Source: Clostridia bacterium (lineage in GTDB: Bacteria > Bacillota_A > Clostridia > Christensenellales > Aristaeellaceae). Taken from it: DNA of 64,000 bases. The notes beneath the pieces were generated by a model, which saw nothing but the letters and a program-made list of their open reading frames with translations, was not told the origin of the DNA and did not search any database. Every line of letters starts with the position of its first letter. The stretch's first letter is position 1. The stretch is taken from the NCBI GenBank assembly GCA_017525805.1, contig JAFXSH010000027.1:1-64000 (forward strand), written 5' to 3'. Below, piece after piece: positions 33,602-42,520 of this stretch. Both the position numbers and the translations under genes were made by a program.

Positions 33602-35038
33602 TTATTCGATGGCGATCGTTTCAAGGATTTCTCCAGTTTTGGACGTGATCAGGCGAACACCGCAGGGTGAACACGCCGTTTCGACATCATTGATCATAAT
33701 ACGCGCTTTCATCCCATCCGATTCGATGCGGAAGCATTTTTCTCCCCATTGCTGCTCCCAGGTATAAGCAAGGCCGCTTCCCAAGCTGAACCACATGCTG
33801 CCCCGCGCCATGGTGATCCCCCAGATATGCGCCATGTATTCCAGCACGGAAAGCAGCGTGGGTCCGTAAGCATTCTGGCACGGATCGGAAGAACCGGGGG
33901 CAAGGGGTTTCTTTGTGACGGTGGACACCAGACTGGGCGCGCCGGTAAAGGGATCAAATTGCTGCGAAAACACATAGCCGCCATCCATCACGGCGGACAT
34001 GAGCTTTTTCCCAAGGCATGTGACCAGCTTTTCATACCCGTACCGCTCCAGCGCCAAAATGGCCCGCTGATAGGTGAGCCCCTCGCACTGGCCGGACCAG
34101 TTGTTTTCCGGCGCGTTGCGGAACAGCGGGTCGCTCACGGCCACGGAGGGCAAGGGCAGTTTTGTCCAAAATTCGCTTGGATTCAGGAGATGTTCCCGCA
34201 CGAACCGATCCGCCATCTCCTGGGAAAATGCGCCCCAATACATGCAGCGCAGGTTGTTGTGGCACAGGACGGGGATGGGCTTTCCAGAACTGTCCCTATC
34301 AAAGCACGCGCCGCGCGCCTCGTCCCATAAGCGGGTTTTTAAAGCTTTCGCCACATCGTCGGCGGCTTTCCGCCACGCGCTCTCCTGACCGTTTCGAAGG
34401 ATGGCGCTGATTTCCGCCAGGGTGTCCCGGGCGGCACAGGAAAAAGCCGTCACATCCATGGACCCCATGGGCACCGTATCATAGCCCCGGGGCGGGGCAT
34501 CCTCGGTCCAGTACACGGGGGCGCCGCCATAGCGCAGGGCGTTGTCTTCGCCGGTGTCGTATACGCACCAGCTTTCCAGGATGCCGTCGCCGTCCGAATC
34601 CCGCACTCGCCAAAGATAAGCGTCAAACGCCCGCAGGCATTCATACAGCCGAAGCAGATAATCCCTATCCTCCCCGATCCAGTAATACATGTTCAGGGCG
34701 GGCCAGGGAAAGCAGAACCCCTGAAACTTGTTGAACTGCGCTTCCACATGGCCGTCCCCGAAGCCCTGGATGGAGCCCGGCAGCCTGCCGTCCGCCCGCT
34801 GATTGCGCATGAACAGCCATTGATTGTTCAGGGCGGCGGTCAGATTCTGCTTGGCGTACATTTCACCGCCCATGGGCTGAGTTTCCAGCCAGATTTTTTC
34901 ATAGCCGCCGCCCTCCACCAGCACCTGATCGCGTCCGAAAAACGTCAGGTTTTCCCGGCATTTTTCGCAGGCGGTGTCAAATAATCGCTGATAGGCCGGA
35001 TCAAAACAGGAAAAGGAAACGGACGTTTTCGGGAGCAT
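33602..35038 (-). CDS. MGH1/GH63-like clan GH-G glycosidase
   Basis: 478 residues forming an alpha/alpha-barrel-type sequence: RADGRLPGSIQGFG (about 79-92), KFQGFCFPWPAL, RDSDGDGILESWCVYDTGEDNALRYGG (about 143-170) and NNWSGQCEGLTYQRAILAL. The W-x-(D/E)-TG-x-DN segment and the late N-x-W-x-G match the trehalase/GH63/MGH1-like superfamily that cleaves alpha-linked glucose or mannose units. There is no signal peptide, so it acts intracellularly. RBS AAGGAGG is at the ATG at 35038. It is divergent from a GH43-like gene 70 bases away, so the pair may degrade one imported glycan. Confidence 0.75.
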   Translation of the reverse strand: MLPKTSVSFSCFDPAYQRLFDTACEKCRENLTFFGRDQVLVEGGGYEKIWLETQPMGGEMYAKQNLTAALNNQWLFMRNQRADGRLPGSIQGFGDGHVEAQFNKFQGFCFPWPALNMYYWIGEDRDYLLRLYECLRAFDAYLWRVRDSDGDGILESWCVYDTGEDNALRYGGAPVYWTEDAPPRGYDTVPMGSMDVTAFSCAARDTLAEISAILRNGQESAWRKAADDVAKALKTRLWDEARGACFDRDSSGKPIPVLCHNNLRCMYWGAFSQEMADRFVREHLLNPSEFWTKLPLPSVAVSDPLFRNAPENNWSGQCEGLTYQRAILALERYGYEKLVTCLGKKLMSAVMDGGYVFSQQFDPFTGAPSLVSTVTKKPLAPGSSDPCQNAYGPTLLSVLEYMAHIWGITMARGSMWFSLGSGLAYTWEQQWGEKCFRIESDGMKARIMINDVETACSPCGVRLITSKTGEILETIAIE

Positions 35039-35108
35039 AAGGGAACCTCCTTGTCAAAAAGGGCCAGCAGACGTATAATGACAGAAAAAACATGATGCGG
35101 AGGACAAC

Positions 35109-35975
35109 ATGAAACGCAGCGAAATCAACATCCGGGACCCTTTCGTGCTCGTATACGGCGGCGCTTATTATCTGTACGGCACCCGGGGCGCTACCTGCTG
35201 GGGCCCGGCGGACGGGTTTGACGTGTACGTGAGCCGCGATTTAGAGGAATGGGAGGGGCCCTTCGCCTGCTTCTCGAACGACGGTACCTTCTGGGCGGAC
35301 AGGAATTACTGGGCCCCGGAAGTGTACCAATACCGGGACGGCTTTTATATGTTCGCCAGCTTCAAGCATCCCAGCGTCCACCGGGGCACCGCCGTCCTTC
35401 GGGCGGACAGCCCGCTGGGGCCCTTCCGGCCCTGGTCCGATGGGTGCGTTACGCCCAAGGATTGGGAATGCTTGGACGGCACGCTGTATATCAGCCGGCA
35501 GGGCCAGCCCTATATGGTATTCTGCCATGAATGGATCCAGGCGGGAGACGGGGAGATCTTAGCCCTGCCGCTAACGGAGAACCTGCGCGCCCCGGCAGGC
35601 GAACCGCGGCTTTTGTTCCGCGCTTCGGAAGCGCCCTGGTGCCAGTGCATTCATCATTCCAGCGGCATCACGGGCTGGGTGACGGACGGCCCCTTCCTGT
35701 GGCGGACGGAGGCGGGGACGCTGCTCTGCCTGTGGGCAAGCTTTTCTCAGGGCGGCTATACCGAGGGCGTAGCCGTGTCCGACAACGGCGAGATCGACGG
35801 GCGCTTCGCCCAGGCGGAACCGCTGTTTATGGACGACGGCGGCCACGGCATGGTGTTCCGCGCCCTGGACGGCCAATTGTATCTGACGCTGCACAGCCCG
35901 AACCAGAAGCTGATGGAAAGGCCTTTCTTCCATCCCATCGCGGAAAAGGACGGGAAGCTGATACGGCTCCGATAA
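35109..35975 (+). CDS. GH43-like five-bladed beta-propeller glycosidase
   Basis: 288 residues. The start NIRDPFVLVYGGAYYLYGT provides the general-base Asp of GH43, WAPEVYQYRDGFYMF the second blade, CLDGTLYI the pKa-modulating Asp, and VTDGPFLW sits where many members have the general-acid Glu in EGP; here it is Asp, possibly a subfamily trait. The absence of a signal peptide implies a cytoplasmic enzyme for arabino- or xylo-oligosaccharides. RBS CGGAGG. It is divergent from the clan GH-G gene and ends 4 bases before the 3' end of the convergent AraC-type gene. Confidence 0.82.
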   Translation: MKRSEINIRDPFVLVYGGAYYLYGTRGATCWGPADGFDVYVSRDLEEWEGPFACFSNDGTFWADRNYWAPEVYQYRDGFYMFASFKHPSVHRGTAVLRADSPLGPFRPWSDGCVTPKDWECLDGTLYISRQGQPYMVFCHEWIQAGDGEILALPLTENLRAPAGEPRLLFRASEAPWCQCIHHSSGITGWVTDGPFLWRTEAGTLLCLWASFSQGGYTEGVAVSDNGEIDGRFAQAEPLFMDDGGHGMVFRALDGQLYLTLHSPNQKLMERPFFHPIAEKDGKLIRLR

Positions 35976-35979
35976 CCTT

Positions 35980-37158
35980 CTACGGATTGTTCAGCATGCC
36001 CCGCACCAGGCTTTCCCGGTATTCCTGGGGCGTGCAGCCCATCATTTTTTTATAAAACCGGCTGAAATTGGCGGAGGAGGAAAAGCCCACGGCTTCCCCG
36101 ATATCGCCGATTTTGTTGGCGCTGTCCCGCAAAAGCTGGTTGGCCCGGCGGATGCGGGCGGCGCTGACGTATTCGGAAAGCGTTTCTCCCGTCAGCTGAT
36201 GGAACAGGCGGGACAGATAGGCGGGATTGAAATACGTGATTTCCGCCATGCGGGAAAGGCTCAATTCCTCGGGCCGGTGCAGGTTGTTTTCAACATAATC
36301 GCGGATCTGCATGACGATGGCCTGGCTGCGGTTTCCCTGGTCCCCCTCGCTGACGCGCAGCAGGGTCCTGCCCAAATCCATAAACGCGTCCGCCGCCTGC
36401 CCCCAGGAGGTAAAGCCCGCAATGGAAGTGAGGCCGGCCAGGCCTCCGGGAAACTGGACCTCGTCATGCAGCTTCCAGCGGTTGATGTAGGACAGAAACA
36501 GGTGGCTCAAGGTCATGAACGCTTCCAGGGCGTAGGGATCGTCCATGCCGTTGGCACCGGAAGCGCGCAGGGCGGCGGCCGCGGCGGAAAGCAGGCTCAT
36601 GAACTCCTGCCGGTTCATATGCTCCATGGCCCCTTTCAGCCGCCCCACCAGGGAATCGGGCAGCAGGGGCGTTCCCGCCGTGGAACGAGCCGGGGAAGGC
36701 TGGAGCGCGATCATGCCGGGCACGCCCACGCCCTGGCAAACGCGCCTGCGCAGGGTCTGATAGGCATCCGCCAGCCGTTCCGCCGGTACCGCGTCGGTGT
36801 GCAGCGCGAAGGCAAGGGTCACATCGGCTTCTTTCCGTACGGCTTCCTGAATCAGGTCGATGTTTTCGCGGATGTACAGCGCGCAGCGCCGTATATCCAT
36901 GTTTTCCCCCGGCTGCAAAAGCCACAGGATATCCTCGTAATGGTTCCAGAAAGCAATGCGGATGGGATAAGCGGCCAATTGCAGCCGCAGCGCCCGGTCG
37001 ATGATCAGCAGCTTTTCGTGGAATTCCTCCAAGGAAAGCGCTAAGGTGCCGCTTTCAATCTTTGGCAGAAAACGGGCAAGGAAATATTCAGAAAAGCAGC
37101 GGCCCTGCTGCTTTCCCAGCTGGACGGCCAACACATGGCCGTCCCCTTTTTCCTGCAA
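35980..37158 (-). pseudogene. AraC-family regulator, apparently truncated at its 5' end
   Basis: The frame is open for 392 codons. Its C-terminal 100 residues are an intact AraC double helix-turn-helix (LSLSRMAEITYFNPAYLSRL and IGDIGEAVGFSSSANFSRF). The preceding 270 residues match the middle region of YesN-like regulators, but no receiver domain is present, the only upstream start is a TTG with no ribosome binding site, and the N-terminal 20-40 codons lie antisense to a GH105-like fragment. I infer that a deletion removed the promoter and N-terminus. A functional shortened protein is not excluded. Original targets were probably the adjacent glycoside hydrolase genes. Confidence 0.6.
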
Positions 37159-37256
37159 TATGAAGCGGTTTTCGGGCCGGACGAGGCGGCACGGAACGAC
37201 GCGGCGCGCGCCTGGGGCCAGGCTGTGGGCTGGTATATGACGGCTTTGGCGGACAC
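37090..37256 (+). pseudogene. GH105/GH88-like glycosidase fragment with internal deletion
   Basis: In one frame this reads QLDGQHMAVPFFLQYEAVFGP (about 37117-37180), then at once AWGQAVGWYMTALADTF (about 37209-37256). In unsaturated rhamnogalacturonyl hydrolases an LDG-x-YMAxPFxxxY segment and a W-x-R-x-x-GWYxxALxD segment occur in that order but roughly 60 residues apart, so the intervening part appears lost. No start codon with an RBS is present and the frame is left within a few codons. It overlaps the 5' end of the AraC-type frame on the other strand. Confidence 0.5.
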
Positions 37257-37817
37257 CTTTCCATGGTATGCCCGGAAAATAAGACCGTTTTTTCCACCAT
37301 CGCCGATCCCCGGCTGGATCCCTTCGGCGTGCAGCGGCTCTGCAACGCTTTCTTTGAGGAAGTATATCCCTGGATCGGGCAGGAAGATAGGGAAAGGGAA
37401 GCGCTTCATCTGAACGTGCCCGCGCTGCCCGATCAGGCGGAATACGCCGTCTCCGAAACGTCGGAGTACCGGTTCGAGGAAGGGAATCCTTTGCAGCTTC
37501 GGTCCCTGCGGTTAAAGGGCGATTGCCTGTATTATGAAAATAACCGAGGCCAGGTCACGCCGCCCTTTGGACGGGAAACAAACCGGCAGACCGCGTTTCC
37601 CGGCTGGGCGAATGAGCCTGCTTTGGCTTCCGGCGGCTGGGTGGAACCGGGGCTGCTTCGGGTGCGCTGCTTTGCCGTCGGCAATGCCCCCTGCGGCTTT
37701 GATATGCTTTTGTATTTCCGGGAAGATTCCGTTACCGTGCAGTGCCGGAAATCCTATGATCCGCTGACAATGGGATATGAAGGCGCAGTTACAGGAAAAA
37801 CAGCTTTAATCGGCTGA
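37225..37817 (+). pseudogene. C-terminal fragment of a hydrolase, possibly beta-lactamase-like
   Basis: From about 37225 another frame reads GLVYDGFGGHLSMVCPENK and continues for about 195 codons to the stop at 37815. The GHLSMVCPE segment followed by NAFFEEVYPWI resembles the end of serine-hydrolase (class C beta-lactamase-like) proteins, with a C-terminal beta-rich domain. The catalytic SxxK and YxN regions are absent. The first ATG (37263) has no ribosome binding site, so this is a 5'-truncated remnant fused to the GH105-like fragment. Family identity is uncertain. Confidence 0.5.
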
Positions 37818-37855
37818 TCCCCAGGCGGCGGCGCACAGGAATGTTTCCGGACGGC

Positions 37856-37884
37856 TTGCCGTAACTTGATTTGTGTGGTATTCT
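37856..37884 (+). promoter_or_regulatory. Promoter upstream of the acetyltransferase gene
   Basis: TTGCCG, 17-base spacer, TATTCT. The leader to the ATG at 37990 is about 100 bases and shows no other gene. Confidence 0.5.
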
Positions 37885-37989
37885 TTATACGAAGATGATT
37901 GTCTGGAAAAGGCACAATCGCTTCCAGCCTGGATGCGTCCTCCGCGTCCGGCTATTTTCGCAAATCAAAACTCCGCCGAGGTGAACCCC

Positions 37990-38487
37990 ATGAAAATGCT
38001 GCGGCTGTTTACGCGCAAGGCCACGTTTTCCGACGGCGTGCTGGATTTGGTGCTGACCAACGAGGACGTGCGGGACGATACCTGCGGCATTGAAGACGGG
38101 TACACTTTCTCCATTTTCCGGGCGAAAACCCGGGATTACGTGGGGTATGTGAGCCTGCGGCTGGGCGAAAGCCCGGGGCTGTATTACTTGGGGCACATCG
38201 GGTATCGGGTGGAGGAAAAGCATCGGGGCCACGGGTACGCGGCGGAGGCGTGCCGCCTGCTGCTGCCGCTGCTGAAACGGCTGCACCTCGGCAGCGTGGT
38301 GATCACCACCAACGTGGAAAATGTAGCTTCCCGAAAAACCTGCGAAAACTTGGGGTGCGTATTGGAGCGCATCGCCGACGTGCCGCCGGAGCAGCGCACC
38401 CTGTGCGCCGGGGCAATGCAGAAGTGCCGGTATATCTGGCGTATGGACAGCAGGGAAACAACATACAATAAAACGATAAAATGGTAA
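37990..38487 (+). CDS. GNAT-family N-acetyltransferase
   Basis: 165 residues from the ATG at 37990, preceded by GAGGTG; an open frame extends 39 codons further up but has no good start. The acetyl-CoA-binding motif A is GYRVEEKHRGHGYAAEACRLLL (about 78-98), with R/Q-x-x-G-x-G/A as RGHGYA. Motif B includes VENVASRKTCENLGC, as in RimJ/RimL-type acetyltransferases. The substrate is unknown. It lies 11 bases before an alpha/beta hydrolase gene and so probably starts the operon that includes the hydrolase and a Mur ligase. Confidence 0.82.
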   Translation: MKMLRLFTRKATFSDGVLDLVLTNEDVRDDTCGIEDGYTFSIFRAKTRDYVGYVSLRLGESPGLYYLGHIGYRVEEKHRGHGYAAEACRLLLPLLKRLHLGSVVITTNVENVASRKTCENLGCVLERIADVPPEQRTLCAGAMQKCRYIWRMDSRETTYNKTIKW

Positions 38488-38498
38488 GGAGGGGCCTC

Positions 38499-39269
38499 AT
38501 GTTTCTGACGGCAAAGGGCGTGAATATTTATTATGAGCAAAGCGGCGCGGGAAAAAACGTGCTGCTGCTGCACGGCTGGGGCTGCTCCACCAAGCATTTT
38601 GCGCAGATTGCCCAGGATTTGGGGAAGAATTACCGGGTCACGGTCATCGACTTGCCCGCCCACGGCCAGTCCGGCAGGCCCCCGGAACCCTGGGGCGTAA
38701 AAGAATTTGCCGCCTGCATCCAGGATTTGATGGAGCAGCTCGGCATCGCCCCCTGCGACATCATCGCCCATTCCTTCGGAGGCCGGGTGGCGCTGTATTT
38801 AGCGGCCAATGAACCGCAGTTGGTGAACCGGCTGGTGCTCACCGGCTGCGCGGGGATCAAAAAACCCCAGACCGAGGAACAGAAAAAACGCAGCGAAGCC
38901 TACCAGAAAAAAAAGAAAACCCTGCAAGGGCTGGCGAAGCTCCCCCTGGTTGGCGGCATGGCGCAGAAGAGCCTGAAAGCCCTCCAGCAGAAGTACGGCT
39001 CCGCCGATTACAACGCCTTAGACGACGAAATGAAAAAGACCTTCGTGAAGGTCATTTCGGAGGATTTGCGGCCCCTGCTGCCGAAGATTCAGGCGTCCAC
39101 CCTGCTGATCTGGGGCGAAAAGGATCAGGACACCCCCCTCTGGATGGGCCAGGCCATGGAGCAGGAAATCCCCGACGCGGGACTGGTCATCTTTGAAAAC
39201 GACGATCATTTCGCGTATCTCCGACAATGGCCCCGGTTCGTGACGGTTGTTCGGGCATTTTTGACGTAA
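38499..39269 (+). CDS. Alpha/beta-fold hydrolase
   Basis: 256 residues; RBS AAGGAGG. The fold is recognisable from VLLLHGWGCSTKHF (oxyanion region, about 22-35), the nucleophile elbow IIAHSFGGRVALY with Ser92, the acid near LLIWGEKDQDTP, and the catalytic His in ENDDHFAYLRQWP. There is no signal peptide. A basic lid segment (KKPQTEEQKKR) lies at about 125-150. Substrate unknown; relatives include esterases and C-C hydrolases. It lies 16 bases before the Mur ligase gene. Confidence 0.88.
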   Translation: MFLTAKGVNIYYEQSGAGKNVLLLHGWGCSTKHFAQIAQDLGKNYRVTVIDLPAHGQSGRPPEPWGVKEFAACIQDLMEQLGIAPCDIIAHSFGGRVALYLAANEPQLVNRLVLTGCAGIKKPQTEEQKKRSEAYQKKKKTLQGLAKLPLVGGMAQKSLKALQQKYGSADYNALDDEMKKTFVKVISEDLRPLLPKIQASTLLIWGEKDQDTPLWMGQAMEQEIPDAGLVIFENDDHFAYLRQWPRFVTVVRAFLT

Positions 39270-39285
39270 AGGAGGCAGGAAAGCA

Positions 39286-40929
39286 TTGGATATGCTTTTG
39301 ATGTACTGGCTTCCCTGCCTTTGTATGATTGCGGGGATTGTGCTGGCCGCCCGGCGGCTGACGCACTATTTTCAATTGGAAAGCTATCAATTCCATGGCT
39401 ATTTTCAAACGGTCAACCGCCAATGGAAGCAAGCGGTCATCCCGTATTGTGCGCTGGCTGGCATTTACCTGGGTATTTTTCTTTTGTATACATGGGTGGG
39501 CACAATGTTGTGGCGGGCGGATGCCCCTTCCTCCTGGACATTCCTACAGGTGCTGTGGGTTCTTTTGTGCTGTGCGGGTTATGTGCTGGCAGGCGGACTG
39601 GTGAGGAAGCAGGGGTTAAAGCGCAAGGAAAAGAAGAAATTCGCTCTGACTGCCCGGATGAAGCGGTTCTATGGCGTTCTGATCGTGGTGCTGGCGCTGA
39701 TTCCCGTCATGATTTTCTTGATGAACGGCAACAATCCCGCCAAAGGCGCTGTGAGCTGCATAGCAGCCGCGTTCATCCTGCCCCTGCTGGTGGCTTTGGC
39801 AGGCGTGGTGGCCCTGCCCATCGAACGCCTGATTTTCCACCTGTATTTCCGGGACGCGGAAAAGAAGCTGCTGGAAAATCCCCGGCTTATCCGCATCGGC
39901 ATTACGGGCAGCTACGGAAAAACCTCCACCAAATTCATTTTAGCGGAAATTTTGGGGCAGAAATATAACGTGCTGGCCACCCCCGCCTCCTTCAACACCC
40001 CCATGGGCGTGACCCGCATCATCCGGGAACGGCTCACCCCCTCCCATCAAATCTTTATCGGGGAAATGGGCGCCCGGCACGTGGGGGAAATCAAGGAACT
40101 GTCCCAGCTGGTGCATCCCCAAATCGGCCTGCTCACCGCCGTGGGGCCCCAGCATCTGGACACCTTCAAGACCCTGGAGCGCATCGAAAAGACCAAGTAT
40201 GAGCTGATCGACGCGCTGCCGGAGGACGGCCTGGGCGTGTTCCTGAACGACGATGCTATTGTCACCAAACTGTACGAAAAGACCCAAAAGCCCAAGATGC
40301 TGGTGGGCAAAGAAGGAGCCGACGCCTGGGCCACGGACGTGACCGTGTCCCCCCAGGGCAGCCATTTCACCCTGCGCCTGAAAGGGTGGGAGCCTTTTGA
40401 AGTCACCACCACCCTGCTGGGCGAACACAACATCCGCAACATCCTCATGGCCGCCGCCGTGGCGAAGCATTTGGGCCTGAATCGAGAGCAGATTCGTCGG
40501 GGCATCCTGCAATGCAAGCCCGTGGAACACCGGCTGCAATTGCTGAAAACGGCGGGGGGCGTCACCGTCATCGACGACGCGTTCAACACCAACCCACGTT
40601 CCAGCAAGGAAGCCTTGAAGGTGCTTTCCTCCTTCCCCGGCAGGCGGGTGATCGTCACCCCCGGCATGGTGGAATTAGGCGCGGAAGAAGCCAAATACAA
40701 TGAAGAATTCGGCCAGGCCATGGCGAGGGCCGTGGACGTGGCCGTGCTGGTGGGCAGGAAGCACACCGAGCCCATCAAGCGGGGCCTGGAGGAACAGGGC
40801 TTCCCGGCGGATAACATCCACGTGGCTGCCAATTTGGACGAGGCCATCCAAACCGTCAACGGCATCCTGCGCCCCGGCGACGTAGTGATGTACGAGAACG
40901 ATCTCCCTGATCATTATAACGAAGTGTAA
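39286..40929 (+). CDS. Membrane-anchored Mur ligase family protein (MurF-like)
   Basis: 547 residues from TTG at 39286 (AAAGGAGG, 10-base spacing; an ATG lies two codons later). The first 190 residues hold about four hydrophobic helices, unusual for soluble MurF. The ligase part has the P-loop GITGSYGKTSTK (about 206-217), the central-domain FIGEMGARHVGEIKEL and VGPQHLDTFK, and the C-terminal VIDDAFNTNPRSSKEAL with VTPGMVELG, all MurF-like. It probably joins a D-Ala-D-Ala type peptide to a UDP-MurNAc precursor or a related wall ligation at the membrane. The next gene is a D-Ala-D-Ala ligase, supporting this. Confidence 0.85.
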   Translation: MDMLLMYWLPCLCMIAGIVLAARRLTHYFQLESYQFHGYFQTVNRQWKQAVIPYCALAGIYLGIFLLYTWVGTMLWRADAPSSWTFLQVLWVLLCCAGYVLAGGLVRKQGLKRKEKKKFALTARMKRFYGVLIVVLALIPVMIFLMNGNNPAKGAVSCIAAAFILPLLVALAGVVALPIERLIFHLYFRDAEKKLLENPRLIRIGITGSYGKTSTKFILAEILGQKYNVLATPASFNTPMGVTRIIRERLTPSHQIFIGEMGARHVGEIKELSQLVHPQIGLLTAVGPQHLDTFKTLERIEKTKYELIDALPEDGLGVFLNDDAIVTKLYEKTQKPKMLVGKEGADAWATDVTVSPQGSHFTLRLKGWEPFEVTTTLLGEHNIRNILMAAAVAKHLGLNREQIRRGILQCKPVEHRLQLLKTAGGVTVIDDAFNTNPRSSKEALKVLSSFPGRRVIVTPGMVELGAEEAKYNEEFGQAMARAVDVAVLVGRKHTEPIKRGLEEQGFPADNIHVAANLDEAIQTVNGILRPGDVVMYENDLPDHYNEV

Positions 40930-40987
40930 CAAGCCAGCATTGGAAATGTGAAATACGTTTTCCCTTGCGGCTTTCTCGGAAGGGGGT

Positions 40988-41032
40988 CTGGGGGAAGCCG
41001 CTCTTTAGCCTCTAAAGAGCGGTTTCCCCCAG
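40988..41032. repeat. Long near-perfect hairpin in the ddl leader
   Basis: A 21-bp stem (CTGGGGGAAGCC... with ...GGTTTCCCCCAG, one G-U pair) and a 3-base loop. It is followed by AAAATCCCC, not a U-tract, so it is not an ordinary terminator. It lies 24 bases before the ddl start; G-rich sequence (GGAAGGGGGT) precedes it. Confidence 0.65.
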
Positions 41033-41055
41033 AAAATCCCCGTTAGGAGGTTAAA

Positions 41056-42270
41056 ATGAGCAAAATCCAGTTGGGCGTGATTTTCGGCAGCCGCACCTGC
41101 GAGCACGAGGTGGCCATTATCAGCGCGGTGCAGCTGATGCGGAACGTGAACCGGGAAAAATACGACGTGATTCCCGTGTACATCAGCCAGAAGGGGGAAT
41201 GGTTCACCGGCGAACCGCTGTTGGACATCAAAACCTACACCCCCTTTGATCCGTACAAAAAGGGCATTATTCCCGTTCACCTGGACCTGACCGCCGGTTC
41301 CGGGGCGCTGCTGCATTACGCGCCCGCCAAGGGCCTGTTCGGCGGCGGGAAGGAAGAGGTCATCGCCCGGTTGGACGTGGTGATCCCCGTAATGCACGGC
41401 CTGCACGGGGAAGATGGCTCTCTCCAGGGCCTGCTGGAGCTGGCGGGGCTGCCTTACGCTTCCACCGGCGTCACCGGCTCCGCCGTGGGTATGGATAAGA
41501 TCACTATGAAGCGCTTCTTCCGGGGCTGCGGCTTCCCCATTTTGCCGGACTGCGCCCTGACCCGCAGCCAGTTTGAGCGGAACGCCGACAAGGCTATGGA
41601 CACGGTGGAAGCGGCTCTTCCCTACCCCGTGTTCGTCAAGCCCGCGTGCCTCGGTTCCTCCATCGGCGTCAGCCGGGCGGACGACCGGGCGGAGCTCAGG
41701 GAAGCCTTGGAGCTGGCTTTCTCCTACGACCGCCGGGCGCTGATCGAACAGGGCCTGGATAAGCCCATCGAGGTCAATTGCTCCGTGGTGGGCTTCGACG
41801 GGGAACGGAAAGCCTCGGTGCTGGAAATGCCCAACAGCGGCGCGGGATTTTTGGATTTTGCCGAAAAATACTTGGCGGGCAGCGGCGGCAGCAAGGGCAT
41901 GGCGAGCTTAAAGCGCATCGTGCCCGCCCCCATCGGGGAGGAACTGACCAAAGCGCTGCAGGACCTGTCCCTGCGGGTGTTCGACGCCATGGACTGCAAG
42001 GGCGTGGTGCGCATCGACTATATGCTGGACCGGCACAGCGACAACTACTATATCACCGAAATCAACACCATCCCCGGTTCCCTGGCCTATTACCTGTGGC
42101 AGGAAACCGGCCTGAATTACGGCAGGCTCATTGATGAAATGGTGGACTGCGCCATGAAAGCCTACAAGGAAAAGGAACGCAATACCTTCGCCTTTACCTC
42201 CGATATCCTGTCCGGCGTGCAGCTGGGCGGCGTGAAGGGCGGAAAAACTGGCGGCAAACTCAAACTGTAA
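41056..42270 (+). CDS. ddl: D-alanine--D-alanine ligase
   Basis: 404 residues; RBS TTAGGAGG. Ddl landmarks: GVIFGSRTCEHEVAIISA (N-terminal ATP-grasp pre-domain, with Glu18 and a Ser equivalent), VMHGLHGEDGSLQG (about 115-128), YASTGVTGSAVGMDK, FVKPACLGSSIGVS, and the C-terminal RIDYMLD...ITEINTIPGSL for Mg2+ and ATP. It makes the D-Ala-D-Ala dipeptide for peptidoglycan. The C-terminus has an extra Gly/Lys tail (GVKGGKTGGKLKL). It follows the Mur ligase and is closed by a terminator. Confidence 0.94.
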   Translation: MSKIQLGVIFGSRTCEHEVAIISAVQLMRNVNREKYDVIPVYISQKGEWFTGEPLLDIKTYTPFDPYKKGIIPVHLDLTAGSGALLHYAPAKGLFGGGKEEVIARLDVVIPVMHGLHGEDGSLQGLLELAGLPYASTGVTGSAVGMDKITMKRFFRGCGFPILPDCALTRSQFERNADKAMDTVEAALPYPVFVKPACLGSSIGVSRADDRAELREALELAFSYDRRALIEQGLDKPIEVNCSVVGFDGERKASVLEMPNSGAGFLDFAEKYLAGSGGSKGMASLKRIVPAPIGEELTKALQDLSLRVFDAMDCKGVVRIDYMLDRHSDNYYITEINTIPGSLAYYLWQETGLNYGRLIDEMVDCAMKAYKEKERNTFAFTSDILSGVQLGGVKGGKTGGKLKL

Positions 42271-42277
42271 AACCAAG

Positions 42278-42323
42278 AAGCGCTTTTCTCTACCGTTTTC
42301 AGCGAGAGGAAAGCGCTTTTTGT
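42278..42323 (+). terminator. Intrinsic terminator of ddl
   Basis: AAGCGCTTTTCTCT pairs with AGAGGAAAGCGCTT around a 13-base loop and is followed by TTTTTG. Confidence 0.85.
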
Positions 42324-42432
42324 ATGCACATATACAAAAATTTTATTTCCTGCGCAGCGGAAAATCTTCCTGATTTTTTTACAAAATTGTTGCGAATTGT
42401 TTCAAAAAGTCTATACGCGAAGCCCTGAAATA

Positions 42433-42441
42433 TGCTATAAT
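42433..42441 (+). promoter_or_regulatory. Extended -10 promoter of the maf-mre cluster
   Basis: TGCTATAAT (extended -10) with no recognisable -35 box, 80 bases upstream of maf. The AT-rich stretch before it (about 42330-42400) is otherwise empty. Confidence 0.55.
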
Positions 42442-42520
42442 AGGAGGGCGCTTTTTGTGTACCCAAAAAGCGCCGGAAGCCTCCCCAACCGGCGGCGATC
42501 CGAAAGCGTAAGGAAAAAGG

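Noticed and set aside
35109..35975. Loss of the GH43 general acid (Asp instead of Glu in VTDGPFLW) as evidence of inactivity
   Set aside because: DGP may be normal for some GH43 groups; without an alignment this cannot be called a defect.
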